This document shows positions 1 through 11,455 of a stretch of 64,000 bases of DNA, piece by piece. Below the pieces are notes generated by a model. That model worked only from the letters and a program-made list of their open reading frames with translations, was not told the origin of the DNA and made no database searches. Each line of letters begins with the position of its first letter. Position 1 is the stretch's first letter. Origin of the DNA: Alisma plantago-aquatica (Eukaryota; Streptophyta; Magnoliopsida; Alismatales; Alismataceae); NCBI GenBank assembly GCA_963693085.1, contig OY856409.1, positions 299,564,558 through 299,628,557 of the forward strand. The letters are read 5' to 3'. A program made the position numbers and the translations under genes.

Positions 1-800
1 AGAATTGGGACACTCAGGTCTTGAGAGACTAACCCCATGGAACATGGACAGGTTTTCTCTCACCATGTTGAACCCTTTTAGCATCTTGGCAAAGTATGTT
101 CTCTTTCTTAGGTCAAGAAGCCCTCTTGATCTATTTCTATAGATCTTGATTCCTATCACACAGGATGCTTCTCTAAATACCTTTTAGAATACACTTTGTT
201 GCCAGATTTTGTAGTATAAGGATGATATTGTCCATCAATATGTGGAATATATATATGCTCCCACTAAATTCTTGTAATCACACATTACATCTTCATTCTG
301 ACTCAATTCAAACTCTTTGATTATCTTGTCAAATTGAAGATCCAGTTCTGTGGTGCTTGCTTCAATCCAAAGATTGATCTATACCCAACTTTATAGACTT
401 TATTTACATTATTGGATTTATAAAACCTTTAGACTGTGTTACATACACATCATGCACAATATTCCATTTAAGGAATGTGGTTTTAACATCCATATGCCAA
501 ATCTCATAGTCATATTAAGCTACAATGTCAAGAATTATCCAGATGGATTTATCCATGGTAACTGCTGAAAAGATTTCATCATGTTCAACACCTTGAACTT
601 GTTAGAAACTCGTTGCAACCAAATTACCCCTCATGTCAGTCTTCTTATGGAAGACCCAAAAGTACCCTATGGGTTTTACCCCTTCAGGTGGATCAACCAA
701 AGTCATACTTTGTTAATATACATGGAGTCCATCTTGGATTTCATGGCTTCAAGCCATATCTCAGTTTCTAGATCTCATTAGCTTCTAGGTAGATTGTTGA
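1..800 (-). pseudogene. copia reverse transcriptase remnant
   Basis: Six-frame reading of the minus strand gives Ty1/copia RT pieces in order. Near 640-770 there is a stretch like AMKSEMDSM, followed by a part like the family's 'KPIGYFWVF..KTDMRGN'. Near 460-480 is MDVKTTFLK, the conserved 'MDVKTAFLNG' block. Near 360-400 is YRSIFGLKQA, the 'RSIYGLKQA' block. Near 90-150 is IGIKIYRNRSRGLLDL, the block after the YVDD loop. The YVDD box itself is not clean. Several stops and frameshifts separate the pieces. The enzyme would copy element RNA into cDNA in the particle; this copy cannot. Confidence 0.85.
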
Positions 801-899
801 CTCATCATATGATCAACTCACTTCCTTCTTGTCCATAAGATATCATATATCATTCAAGATCTAGGAGTTTTCTACCATAACCATGAGTTATGTGTGTTA

Positions 900-1800
900 C
901 TTAAGAAACTTTGAGATTCCACAACATTTTGTGATTCTCTTTATTCCCAATGTAAAGCATGTGCCCAAAAGGAAATTTGAAGATTCAGCTAGTAATCACA
1001 CTCTGACTCAACAAGTTGTGATTCTCTCTTTCTGATACACTTCTCATGATACACTATCATTGTGTTTCATATAGATTCCATCATGATACATTATCATGAT
1101 CTCCCAAATGGTTCTCAAACTCTTGGTTCAAAAGTATCTCCAAATTGATCATATCAAAATTTAATACCTATATCAAGATAATTATGTACTTCATTCTGAT
1201 ATTCTTGAACACTTCAAGATATTGATGTTTGTATTAAACTAAATACAAACTATCGTATATACTGAGGTCATGAGTAAATACATTGAAGTACTAGTGATTA
1301 CCTTTAGCATTTATTCTAAAAGGTCTATATACATCAATATGTATAATCCTTAATAGAATAATCATCCTCCCACTACATCTAGTGAAGAACTTTTGTCATA
1401 TAGCACAATGAATGAGATTATCATGTCTCTATTGGTTCAACAACCAAAAGAGTCTAGATATCCATCATATGGATTCCAGAAATTCAATCCCATTTATGCG
1501 CTCTAGATGACATCGCTATAGGCATTCAACTTTGAGTTATCATTTCATTCATTACATGTGTCACACACATTTATCTCTTTAACTATCAAGTATAGTTAGT
1601 GAGACATAGGCATTGCCATCAAAGATCATATCTTTAAAATGAAACATCAGTCCACAACACTCTTTCCCATACAATATGTATGATGTTTTTCATTGATGGC
1701 AGGTATATAGTAGCAATTCACTAATTCTATTACATGCCCATGAATGTCATTATGTAACTGTAATGGTAGAAACTCTTGATCCACACAGTTTCTAGCTTAC
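900..1800 (-). pseudogene. copia protease C-terminus and integrase remnant
   Basis: Minus-strand reading near 1680-1760 gives IELVNCYYIPAINE, which matches the 'LELNNCYYVPAI' segment between protease and the gag-pre-integrase domain in Ale/Tork-like copia elements. Further left, discontinuous pieces resemble integrase core and the region after it, for example FLLGTCFTLG near 945-975, where families show a 'SFWGHAL' type motif. Numerous stops are present and no full DDE triad can be read. Assignment rests on order and spacing between gag and RT as much as on the matches. Confidence 0.65.
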
Positions 1801-1809
1801 TTCCTTTTA

Positions 1810-2830
1810 GGTCCTAAAGTAGATCTCTATCTCTATCATCTTCTTGAGATCCTCTATAAAGAGGTTATTTCCCTTTCAAATGTCAAATAGGTGACAATGG
1901 TGGCACTTTCTTTCCTTATCTTTAAAAGTGAAAAAGACATATTCCCTTTTACACTTACCCCTTTCTCCATATCTTGAGTGATGAAGATTTGGACCTTAGC
2001 TTGGCTTCAAAACACTTCTTGAACTTAATTTAGTCAATGGACTTTACTATGTTGATCATTATCACAAGTTTTGTCCTTCTCCATTCATTCTCTAGCATCA
2101 ACATGCCAAGCACTTCAAACAGTGTTTTGGCCAAGTTTCTCAACACTTGATAAATTGGATATATGATTCACACAACGATTTGTAGAATCATATGCTTAGT
2201 CAACTCTTGACCTATAAGAAATCACAATTAATCTATATGAACAATCATATTGAGCATATGAGATTATACTTGATCTCCATCTGTCTGATTATACACAAAC
2301 ATCGCTTTGAAAACATTATACCTTTTGTGCTTTACATGATTCTTAAGATGTATAACCATCTCAAGAATTTCCATGCTTCAAGCTATTTATGCAACTCATA
2401 GTTCATATAGCTCAGCATAAGGTTCTTGATGTCTTAGGCACCATTGGCATACTTCAAGTAAGCATCCAATTTTAGCATTAGGTGCATTTGGAGTGGTTCA
2501 ACTGGCTCTGGACTTTCAAGGACTTTAGAGTTTACAATCACAATTGAGAACACTTCTCAAAGGTCCCAAACCATATTTGAAGTTTATCCCATTTATGAAC
2601 TGGTCATAATGATAATGTATTTGTATTTGTCATTTGGATTCTACAAAAGAATTTTGCAACTTTTCAAAACAATTTTTGATTTGTTTGATTTGATATATTT
2701 GATGATATTAATTAGGCCTTTAATTAATTATCGCTCCCACTATTTTGTTCAAATTGATAGCCCTCACCATCAATTCAGAAGATTGCGGCGTACAATCTTC
2801 TACTGGCCAAGATCCATATTTCATCAAATT
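1810..2830 (-). pseudogene. copia gag remnant with zinc-knuckle half
   Basis: The minus strand encodes pieces of a copia Gag. Near 1880-1910 there is KERKCHHCHLFD, the first half of a CCHC zinc knuckle (C-X2-C), with an upstream KGKGKCKREYVFF basic stretch. The segment following the knuckle resembles the NCPKYL.DLKK part of the family. Right of it, 2000-2700 gives short runs fitting the UBN2-type Gag body, but heavily shifted. The start codon cannot be placed; the reading fades out at about 2830. Gag would form the cytoplasmic particle; this copy is inactive. Confidence 0.6.
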
Positions 2831-2839
2831 ATGAGTTAG

Positions 2840-4005
2840 CTTGCGTTGATCGCCCACAACTTGACTATTTAGGTAGGCCATCATACCAATTGCATCATAT
2901 GTAAATCTTGGATAGATGACATGCGCAACTCTTTTCCATGATCATCTCCATGCCTCTAGAGCTTAGACTCTCTAAGAATCACCAGTTAAGTCTGTCCCAA
3001 AAGTTGACACGATAAACATGCACCCTGCTTTGGTAGAACCTACATGTCTACCATCACACTTCCACGAGATGGACTGTGCACCACGCTTTGGCATAACCTA
3101 CACTTAATCGATCAAGCTTTTCATGTGTTCTACTAATGGAAGGCATCTAAGACTTTAATATTGTATTTGAGGGATTTTATATAAGTACATATACATATTC
3201 AATCACCACATTATTATAGTATGTATCATATACATGCTATAACCACAACGAGAAACATGCAATATCGTTAAAAGTGTGATTCTAGCCATCCTATTGTAAT
3301 TCCTTAGAACCACAAGGAATTACAGTCATCTAAGGTCTACATCATATGTGGCATGTTGTTGATGAAGATCTTTGTGCTTGAACCATTCCAGGTTGATTGG
3401 CTCATCCTATGACCCGATCGGTTTGCCTCCTGGTTGGTTGGTCGGTCTGGCTTTCGATGTCTGGACACCTCCAACAAGTGGTTGGGTCATAAGTCAGTCT
3501 ATCTGGCACCTTTACAATCCTCCTCGGTCCTCTAGGTGGTCGGCTCGTCTAGTGCTGAGTGTCTTCTTCTTCGATGTAACAGATCATAAACTATCCTACT
3601 TTTACATAATCTTTGGGAAACCTCGAGTTACATTCGAGGGGAGAAAAGGTAGAAGAGAAAGGATCTCGAGTTATCTTGAGTTACATGTGGAATAGAAGGT
3701 AGAGGCTTGGTATGCAAACCGATATGCAAACAACCATAACCAACCAAGAACACATAGGGTTTATAGGTCATAACCATACTATACATCCACCATCAAAACC
3801 ATTTTAGGGTGATGTGTATCAATTGCATACATACCATATCATATATGTGTATTAGTTTGTGGTCACATGTGGTATTTATTCAGATATGCACATTAGTCAT
3901 TTTAAATATTTGCATCGTATGCAATAAATAAATGATAGTAAAACCAATATCTGATCATATCGATTTATTCTGAAACACAGTATGTTAACCTCACTCGGAT
4001 ACAAC
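2840..4005 (-). other. copia leader (5' UTR) and degenerate primer-binding site
   Basis: This stretch between the Gag remnant and the LTR has no recognisable protein. At 3990-4005 the minus strand reads GTTGTATCCGAGTGAG directly after the LTR end, a decayed form of the initiator-Met tRNA binding site TGGTATCAGAGC. Positions 3380-3560 are richer in GC and contain several CGGT and TCGGTC motifs, including gtcggt near 3440. A 107-codon open frame at 3372-3695 on the plus strand has no family resemblance and is not called. Confidence 0.6.
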
Positions 4006-6143
4006 TGTAGGGTTTTATGGCCTCAGAGTAGGTAGTGGAAACAAAAAACTTACTAGTCGTTAACCCATAACAAGAGATCGCATCAATGACTATGTAATGG
4101 GAAGGATGGTTTTAGTGAGATATACCTGGTCTTGGGGCTTGCCCAGTGACAATACTTGCAGCCATGTGTTGTTTTCGATGCCCTGACTTGGACGATGTCT
4201 ATGCAGCTCCTTATCTTCGCCATGGACTCTAGCCTCCACCACATACTGCAGCTGATGTGTCCTCCTGAGCGGCAGACACCTCCCACCTCTGCAAATAGTC
4301 CACAGTGACCACTTGGAACTCCTTCCATTCTAAAAGAACTGACAAGAAGGAGACAACCCTCATGTTGGTGTACTAGCACCAACCTGCTCTCCTTTACTCA
4401 TACTGTTTTTTACAGTTGTCTTTCCCTCATTGTGCCTCCCTAGTCAAGTAGCACTTGCTCAGGCTCTCTCGATTACCAGAACTAGAGAGGACAATAACTT
4501 TGTAGAGAAATTGATGTTCTGAGTTGTGTGTTCTGAGAAGCCCCCAATACCCCTCTATTTATAGTAGAGGGCAGGGTCAGGGTTCCCAGTCTATTTGGGA
4601 GTAGAAGGATCCAAAAATTCTACAAACTGATTGTGCTGTGTAGGCAAACCGATCGTTTCATAAATAAACCAGTCATTTAGCAAGGTGAGTCGATCAGTTC
4701 ACTAGTGAACCAGTCGGTTGGGAGTGTGAACCGGTCTTTTCACTTCCTAGACTTGCCCACAATTGACTTTCCTCAATCATTTCCAATTAATGCAAAGATT
4801 ATTCCTTATTCCAATCGAATTGAACAAGTGAAATGTGAAAGTTTTCCTCCAACCAGGAAAACCCCAATTTCCTTGGTTGGCAGGACTTTGAGCCGCTTGG
4901 TTCACCAAGTGAATCAGTCAGTTGGCTCACACCAGCTGATCGGCTCACAAGGGTGAACCGGTCGATTGGCAGTTCTGACATTGCCAATGCAATCTCCAAT
5001 CGACCTAACACTCTAACCAGCTAGTTCAACACTTAAACTTGATAGTTTTGAGTCCAGTCAGTCAATTGAATGTTTAATTGAGTACCTAAACACCTTTAGT
5101 CTCAATCTAAACATCATTCATGGACAATCTCCTCTTCCACGGGTATCCTATGTGTGTGACCCTGTAGGTTCCAATATATGTTGGCATTGAATGTTCATAA
5201 CAACTTATGACATCACAAGCAATGAGCGGAATCTAGTAACTCACCATTGTTACCCAAGTAACTCATAAAGTTGTAGAAGAACTTCAACCTACAATCTATG
5301 ATTAGTGTTATAGTGATTGTATAGTTCCTTTTCCACTGACATCCAGATTGAACTCGAGGCATGGAACGTCATCCTCTTCAACATTCAATCCATGTTCCTT
5401 GACCTAGAGAAGACTATCTGAGATGCATGTTAATTCACATATAATAAATTGAATCACATGATTATGTCCATACAATTCTTAGTCTCGCTTATCAAGGGCC
5501 CCTAGATATCATACTCCTTGTAGGAGGGACAAATCCCATCTCTATCACTCACAGTCTATCCCCATGTGTCAAAGTCACCCAACCATCACCTTTATAGCAC
5601 CCATGTTTTAGGACTGCGTTTGATGATGTCAAAGTGTACCCAATCACATGTGATGAGTGCAGTGATTAGGTCTAAGAAACACAATCACCACCATCACCGT
5701 GAGAGACGATTGTGACTACCACTCCATGGTATCCATGTATCACTTCATGGTGGGCCTGTCTGATATACTGTTCTCTAACATATATATGTGTGTTTGACTT
5801 GATATCATATATCATGACTAATGAGACTCTGTCATCATTCAACACACACTCTAGTCTTATGTATTATTGTTGTCTATTTTTCTTCCACAATAATATTCGA
5901 CTAGGGACATAATAAGAATGTATGTACTCTTATCATACATATGATCTCATTATTCAGGTCCTTAACTTGAAGACATATGTCATCGAGTCACATAATTCTT
6001 TAGACATCTATCATGTATGTGTCATCGTCTCATGATTGAGACAAACATAAATGATGGATTTACCTTTATTATTATCAAATCAGGTATCATATGCCTCATT
6101 GCAATCATCATATGATTGGCTCTCGGGGCATACTCTACCAACA
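4006..6143 (-). repeat. 5' LTR of Copia-1 (2138 bp)
   Basis: On the minus strand the repeat starts TGTTGGTAGAGTATGCCCCG at 6143 and ends CCTACA at 4006, the TG...CA form expected of an LTR. It is followed at once by the degenerate primer site, which marks it as the 5' LTR. A second, diverged copy of most of this sequence, in the same orientation, lies at 58091-59745. The 2.1-kb length is long for copia, so a small nested insertion inside cannot be excluded. CGGT-type dyads cluster at 4640-5040, upstream of the predicted TATA box. Confidence 0.8.
4556..4563 (-). promoter_or_regulatory. TATA box of Copia-1 LTR
   Basis: Minus strand reads TATAAATA within ctactataaatagaggg. The homologous LTR copy has the same box at 58652-58659. 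Its conservation and position in the LTR suggest the U3/R promoter. It is predicted from sequence only. Confidence 0.6.
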
Positions 6144-7393
6144 TATTCAATAGTGGAATATGGGAGATAAAGGCTAGCCACCCTAGCACTCATTACCACT
6201 TTCATTAAGCTCCCACCTACACCCACTTCAGATTCCTCAAAACCCTAGTTTTCTTGGTCTTTGTCTACTTCCATCCACATTTCCATGCCATCCAACCAAC
6301 AATTAAGGAGGACAACTTGTTGTGGCTAGAGGTGAAGAATAAGAGGACTTCCATGAGCTTCCATGGCTATTCCCCTCTCCAATTGTTCTTCTTTTTCCAT
6401 TGCATGTTCTATGAGTAGCTAAGCCCCTATTGGTGAGTTGTTTGGGGTTAAAATGTGAATTTGATACCACTTTGAGGGAAAGTAATGTGTAAACTCTATC
6501 ATTTCGTTTGCTAATCTAAACAGATGTGTATATATTTCATGTAATGATAATCTAAACGGATGTGTATAATTTGCATGTAACTTATTTTTGTAGCATCTAA
6601 CTTATTTTTTGGTTTGATAATCTAAACGAATGTGTATATATTGCATGTAATGATCTACCAACCAAGGTTCTTGTCACATTACCTAAAATGACCCACACTT
6701 CCATTAATTGTTAAAAACTTTAATTGCTTATTTGCTTAATTGGTGCATGCCTAGCTAATCTTCTTACTTTCTTAGTTTGTTGTTTGTCTTTTTCTTGATT
6801 GTTAGGTCTTGCTATTGTAGTTAGTGTTCATTTGTGCTTGTTTGTGCTTGCTTTAGATATTCAGTTGCTAACCTAGTCCTTTTCTTGCCCTAGTTAACTA
6901 ATTGCTAGTTTAGTGTAGTTTCTTGCTTTGTTTGACTAGTTTCCATCCATGGGTTGTTAATTAGGATTTCTTTGTTAGTGTATTGGTAGTGTTAGCTCTT
7001 GAGTTGCTTGCCTTAATCTAATTGCCTCCCTCCTTGCTTAGTTTCCTTTCTTTGTTAATTGGAACTAAACTATCTAGGGTTAAGGTAGGTTTTGCTTCTT
7101 GCTCTCTCTTAATTTCTTGCTTGAAACTTTAGTGTAATCAACCAAAATGCAAGTTAAACCCATGAATCCTAGACTCCACATTACCTATCCATATCAAACA
7201 TAGATCTAGTGCCCCCTTTCTTCCATTGGGTTCGACCCTGACTTATCGCTCCTATACTACCCATGAGCCCATGTGCTTGTAAAATCCTATGAGAGTGTTT
7301 ATCAAGTTTTATAAGTTTGAAAGATCTTATTGTGTGCCTAAGGCACATCTAGTCAAGTCTATTGATTGGATGTAATGTGGGACATCTATAATC
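6144..7393. other. no gene; possible old Athila-like gypsy LTR remnant
   Basis: No protein was recognised. The stretch around 7228-7265, including ttgggttcgaccctgactta, and the phrase near 6412-6475 (atgagtagctaag) are reminiscent of plus-strand LTR sequence of Athila/Tat-type gypsy elements. I have no second copy in the window and no primer site, so this is a weak assignment. The stretch also contains a small tandem repeat, listed separately. Confidence 0.3.
6512..6651 (+). repeat. short tandem repeat, about three 33-bp units
   Basis: The unit taatctaaacRRatgtgtata...catgtaa occurs at about 6512-6544, 6548-6580 and 6618-6651. The spacer holds a doubled aacttattttt segment. The spacing is uneven, which suggests decay or stepwise duplication rather than a uniform satellite. 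Confidence 0.75.
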
Positions 7394-7399
7394 TTTTTT

Positions 7400-10300
7400 T
7401 AGAGAAATTGGGAGGCGATCTTATTCATCCTTCCCTCCCCATGCGAGCTAATTCAATGGATAACTTACAGTCACTAATTGAACTTTAAAATGGAAATGTG
7501 GTAGTACTACTACCATTACATAAGTCTTTTTCTAAGGTCTCATGGATCTGAGCAAGAGGAAGCTCATAGATACTAAGGATTCCTGGGTTTTTGAGTTTTT
7601 GTTTTGCTAAGCTAGCAACAGTTGCATTGAAATCCCTTCGTGCATAAAGAACTCGCCAGTTTTGCTTCTTGAGCGTCTAGATTCTCCAGACCAGTTTTGC
7701 ATATATAGGATTCTTGTTTATGGGTTCCTTAATCATCATCACTACCATCATGGAGTCATATTCAACTAGGATCTTTTCAAAATCATTATGTTATTCCACT
7801 TCCATGGTGATGGGGTCCCCATTAGCTCTACTTCTAGAACATCTACTAATTGTAAGCTTGCTTCCAGACCCCCTATCCATTTTCCATGTTCATCCCTAAT
7901 CACTGTGTTGTAGCTATCCTGTTTTCCCCTAGTTGTTGCATCTATATTAAGCTTAATCTATCCTTCTATTGTCTTCTTCCACTTCTCCTTCTCCTTCATA
8001 GGTGTATACACACTAGCCTGGTCCATACTTAATGTCTCCATTTGTACCTTGATCTCCCTTGTTATGCTAATAACTAAATGCCAAGTAAGGGTGGTTTTAT
8101 TTTTGGAAAACTGCTTGTTTTTTCTTGCCCATATCTGCCTTTAGGTGATAAGGAACATATACCTAAGTTCTTAATCTTTTCTTATATTCTCATAGCACCA
8201 ATCCTTGATCTCTTTCAGGCTAAAGGAATCAGTTGACCCCCTATTTTCCAAGATAACAGCCCATACTTCTTTAGCAAACTTGTAGTCTCTTATAGTGTGT
8301 ACTAGCAATTCTTCTGTAGCATTGGTTCTAGGGCACTCACAGCTCAAGGCCATGTGGTGTTGGGTGTATCTCTTATTTGTGAGTAAAGCATCATGCAATA
8401 TGAGCCAGAAGAAGACTTTTGTTTCATGAATTTCTCTTCAATTCCCATATCTTCATCCATTGGCCTGATATTTGGGTCCCCTTTCCTTCTCTCAGCTTTG
8501 AATAGGTTATATTAGTGGAGTACTCCCCATTCTTCATATGTTCCTAGACCCTCATGTCCTCGCCATCTTCATCTAATAGTATGTCTAGTTTCTTTATTTG
8601 TTCCACATACTAATTCGGTAGCCATTCTTCTAGGAACTCAGAATCCCAATCACTATTGACATTGACAAGAGAAATCACTCTCAGGTCCTTTATTTTATCC
8701 ATTAATGATTTTTTTAACATGATTCTTCAATATTGGACCATTTCACCATCATCTATCTTCCCACACATTTATCTCATGATTGTTCATGACACGATATATG
8801 AGTTTTCCTCAATGAATATTATGATCGCAACATTTCCAATTCTAGAGAACGTGTAGGCCTTCCTAGGACAACCTTTCTCAAAATGGGCTCTCATGCCCGA
8901 TCACCACAGAGTCACCCATTTGGCACTCATTTCCCAAGAATGTTTGTATACAAGACCCAGGTTCCACTCGCACATGTCTCTTAAACCTATTCCTCCTTCA
9001 CTCTTATGGTTGGTGATTTTATCCCATGCCACTAATGTAGTAGAGTGAGATTTATGGGCTCCTCCTCAGATAAATCTTCGGATGAGGTCATCGATGTCAA
9101 TAGGGTAGATTTAGGAAGGTAGATTCTCCTAGCTAGTGACAGGCTCCTTGCAGCCCAAGCATTAACTTTCCATGAAATCTTGTCTACAATCTCATTGTAC
9201 ATAGATTTAGTTACTCGACCATGGACTATGGGAACCACAAAACACTCCCAAGTCCTTTGTCTCCTAAAAGTTTCTCTCCTTCTGACACCTCTCCTCATAA
9301 CTCTATCCATGCTTCTATAAAAGAAGACCCTTGACTTGATCAGGGATACAGATTGCCTAGAAACTCTTTCAAACTCCATCAAATAGTCTCTAATTACCTT
9401 CATTTGGCTGCTAGAAGCTTTGGCAAATATAATTAGATCATCTTTAAAACATACATGAGAGATTTTCGGTCCCCTTTGTCCCATCTTCACTGGTTTCCAA
9501 ACACCCTCATCTACCTTGTGCTGATATATTGGCTAAGGCTCTCAATATAGAGAATGAACAAGTATGGCGATAGGGGATATCCTTGGCTCAACCCCCCTAC
9601 TCGCTTTGAATGGTTTAGTTGTGTTGCCATTCCATGCAATGTATGTATCTCCCCCACTGAGTGACTGCATTATGTATGATACAATGTTGTGAGGGAGTTC
9701 CACTCTCTCAATGGTATCCTTGATGAAATGCCAAGACATCTGATCTTAGGCCTTGGTTAGGTTTATCTTAATCACAATTGTCTTAGCACCTTTTTTCTTT
9801 TCCATGTTGTGTATTAGCTCCTGGAAGAGGGATATGTTATCAATAATTCTATGCCCTGGTACAAAGCTACTCTGTACATGTGGCACCCATGCTACCATGA
9901 ACAGTTTTAACCTCTCAACCACCAATTTATAGATGATTTTCATAGAAACATTGTTGATAGATATTAGCCTTAAGTGTTTACATGTTTCTAGAAAAAGAAC
10001 CTTAGGAATAAGAATCAAGATAGGGTTGCATAGCTCATCTAGGATCGAGCCATAGGATATGGCATTTTGGACAATCTTGATAATAATCGGTCCCACTTTT
10101 GTCCAGTTCTTATGAATGAATGTTCCATTGATGCCATCAGGCCCCACATCTTTCACAGGATCGATTTACATCACTGTTGCAAATATCTTTGCGTTTGTTG
10201 GACAGTCACCAATGCATTGATTAGTGGCACAAAGTTTCCTGGGAATCCACTACTATTGGAGTCATAGTTGTTAGTTAGGCCAGTGAGTACCCTTTCAAAG

Positions 10301-11449
10301 TGCTTCACTACCATCTTTTGTAACTGATCTTCATCAGTTATCTAATCACCCTCATAGTTTTTCAAAGAAGTAATTTTGTCCCTTCTTCTTATTTGATTGA
10401 TGAAATTGAGATAGAAAAGTGTTATTGTCCCCATCCTTTAGCCATATAATGTGGCTTTTGTGTTTCAAATCCTCCTCATTATCCTTTAAGATAAATTCTA
10501 GTTTAGTCTAAAGATTTGTGCATATCCCATCCGTGAAACATTATACTGATCCGCTAACTCAGTCTAGAGTTTCTCAATATCATTGATGATCCACTCCTTG
10601 CACTTCTTGGTAGCCTTCCTCCGTTTAATGTCCCATATTTGAATGGAGATTTGTGTCTCCTGTAGTGTCTCGCTGAAGTTCAAATTATTATTCCAAGGAC
10701 TAGCAAGCATCATCAAGAATCTCATTGTGGTTTTCCAGGATGCTTTGGTGATGAAACGTTTAGGTGGTGGGTTAACTCTATGGAATTTGAGCAGTAAAGG
10801 ACAATGATCAGAACCAAGTATGGGTAAATTTTGGATCGTTGCATTGGGATAGCTTGAGATAAAATCACTATAGCTCTGTCGAGCCTTTCCTGCAATAAGC
10901 CATGACAATAGGTGAACTTCATACCTGAGTAACCCAAGTCAGTTAGGTCTGCCTCCATCAAAGCATTTTGGAATATCTCCACCTCATTGTAGTTGTATGT
11001 CTTGCTTCCACTCTTTTCCCTTGGATCCATGGTAGTGTTGAAGTCTCCCCAAGAAATCCAAGGTTTTTTTAATTGGTTGCTCATTTGAATGATGTGCTTC
11101 TAGAGAAGTTTTTTTGTTCCTATTTGTGGAGTCGCATAAACAAATGTGAAGTAGCATTCTCTTTTTACCTTGAAGGTCACAAACTGTCTATGGTTGCAAA
11201 CCACTTCAACTGTGCATTGGTCTGGATTCTAGCAGACCCCCATGCCCCTTGAAAAGCCTCTAGCTTAAACTCGATATGATTTTCCAAACCTGAGTTTTTG
11301 ATGGTTTGTATTGCTGCCTCCCCACTGATTTTAGGCTCAAAAGTTGTAGCAACTTTAGGTTTGTACATAGTAGTCATTTCTTTACGGGTACAACGTCTAT
11401 CATTGTTGTCGATCCCTTGAGCATTCCAACATATAAAATTCATCAACAA
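7400..11449 (-). pseudogene. LINE-1 ORF2: endonuclease, RT, zf-RVT, RNase H (broken)
   Basis: The likely start is at 11449, MLMNFICWNAQGIDN, the first block of the AP-type endonuclease, followed by FEPKISGEAA. The endonuclease continues to about 10560, with WGDFNTTMDPREKSG near 11030 and LGSDHCPLLL near 10800. RT begins near 10160 with GPDGINGTFIHKNW, LILIPK and SSFVPGHRIIDNI. The catalytic box near 9440-9455 reads FKDDL where FADDL is usual; both aspartates remain. The zf-RVT segment is at 8171-8398 (CECPRTNATEELLVH). An RNase H part follows at about 7400-7960 (VIRDEHGKWIGG, LEVELMG). The frame is interrupted many times. Confidence 0.85.
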
Positions 11450-11455
11450 CTTACT

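Larger units (their letters stand above)
1..6143 (-). mobile_element. Ty1/copia LTR retrotransposon (Copia-1), partial
   Basis: Minus-strand element running off the left edge of the window. Read from high to low coordinates it has a 5' LTR (4006-6143), a degenerate tRNA-iMet primer-binding site, a leader of about 1.1 kb, then gag, protease, integrase and reverse transcriptase remnants ending inside RT at position 1. The 3' part of RT, RNase H, the polypurine tract and the 3' LTR are missing. Domain order gag-PR-INT-RT is the Ty1/copia order. All frames are broken by stops and shifts, so the copy is dead. The 5-bp target duplication would be 6144-6148 (tattc), but its partner is outside the window. 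Confidence 0.88.

Noticed and set aside
3372..3695. 107-codon open frame in a GC-richer patch
   Set aside because: It has no family resemblance, lies in the copia leader, and its content reflects the TCGGT motifs.
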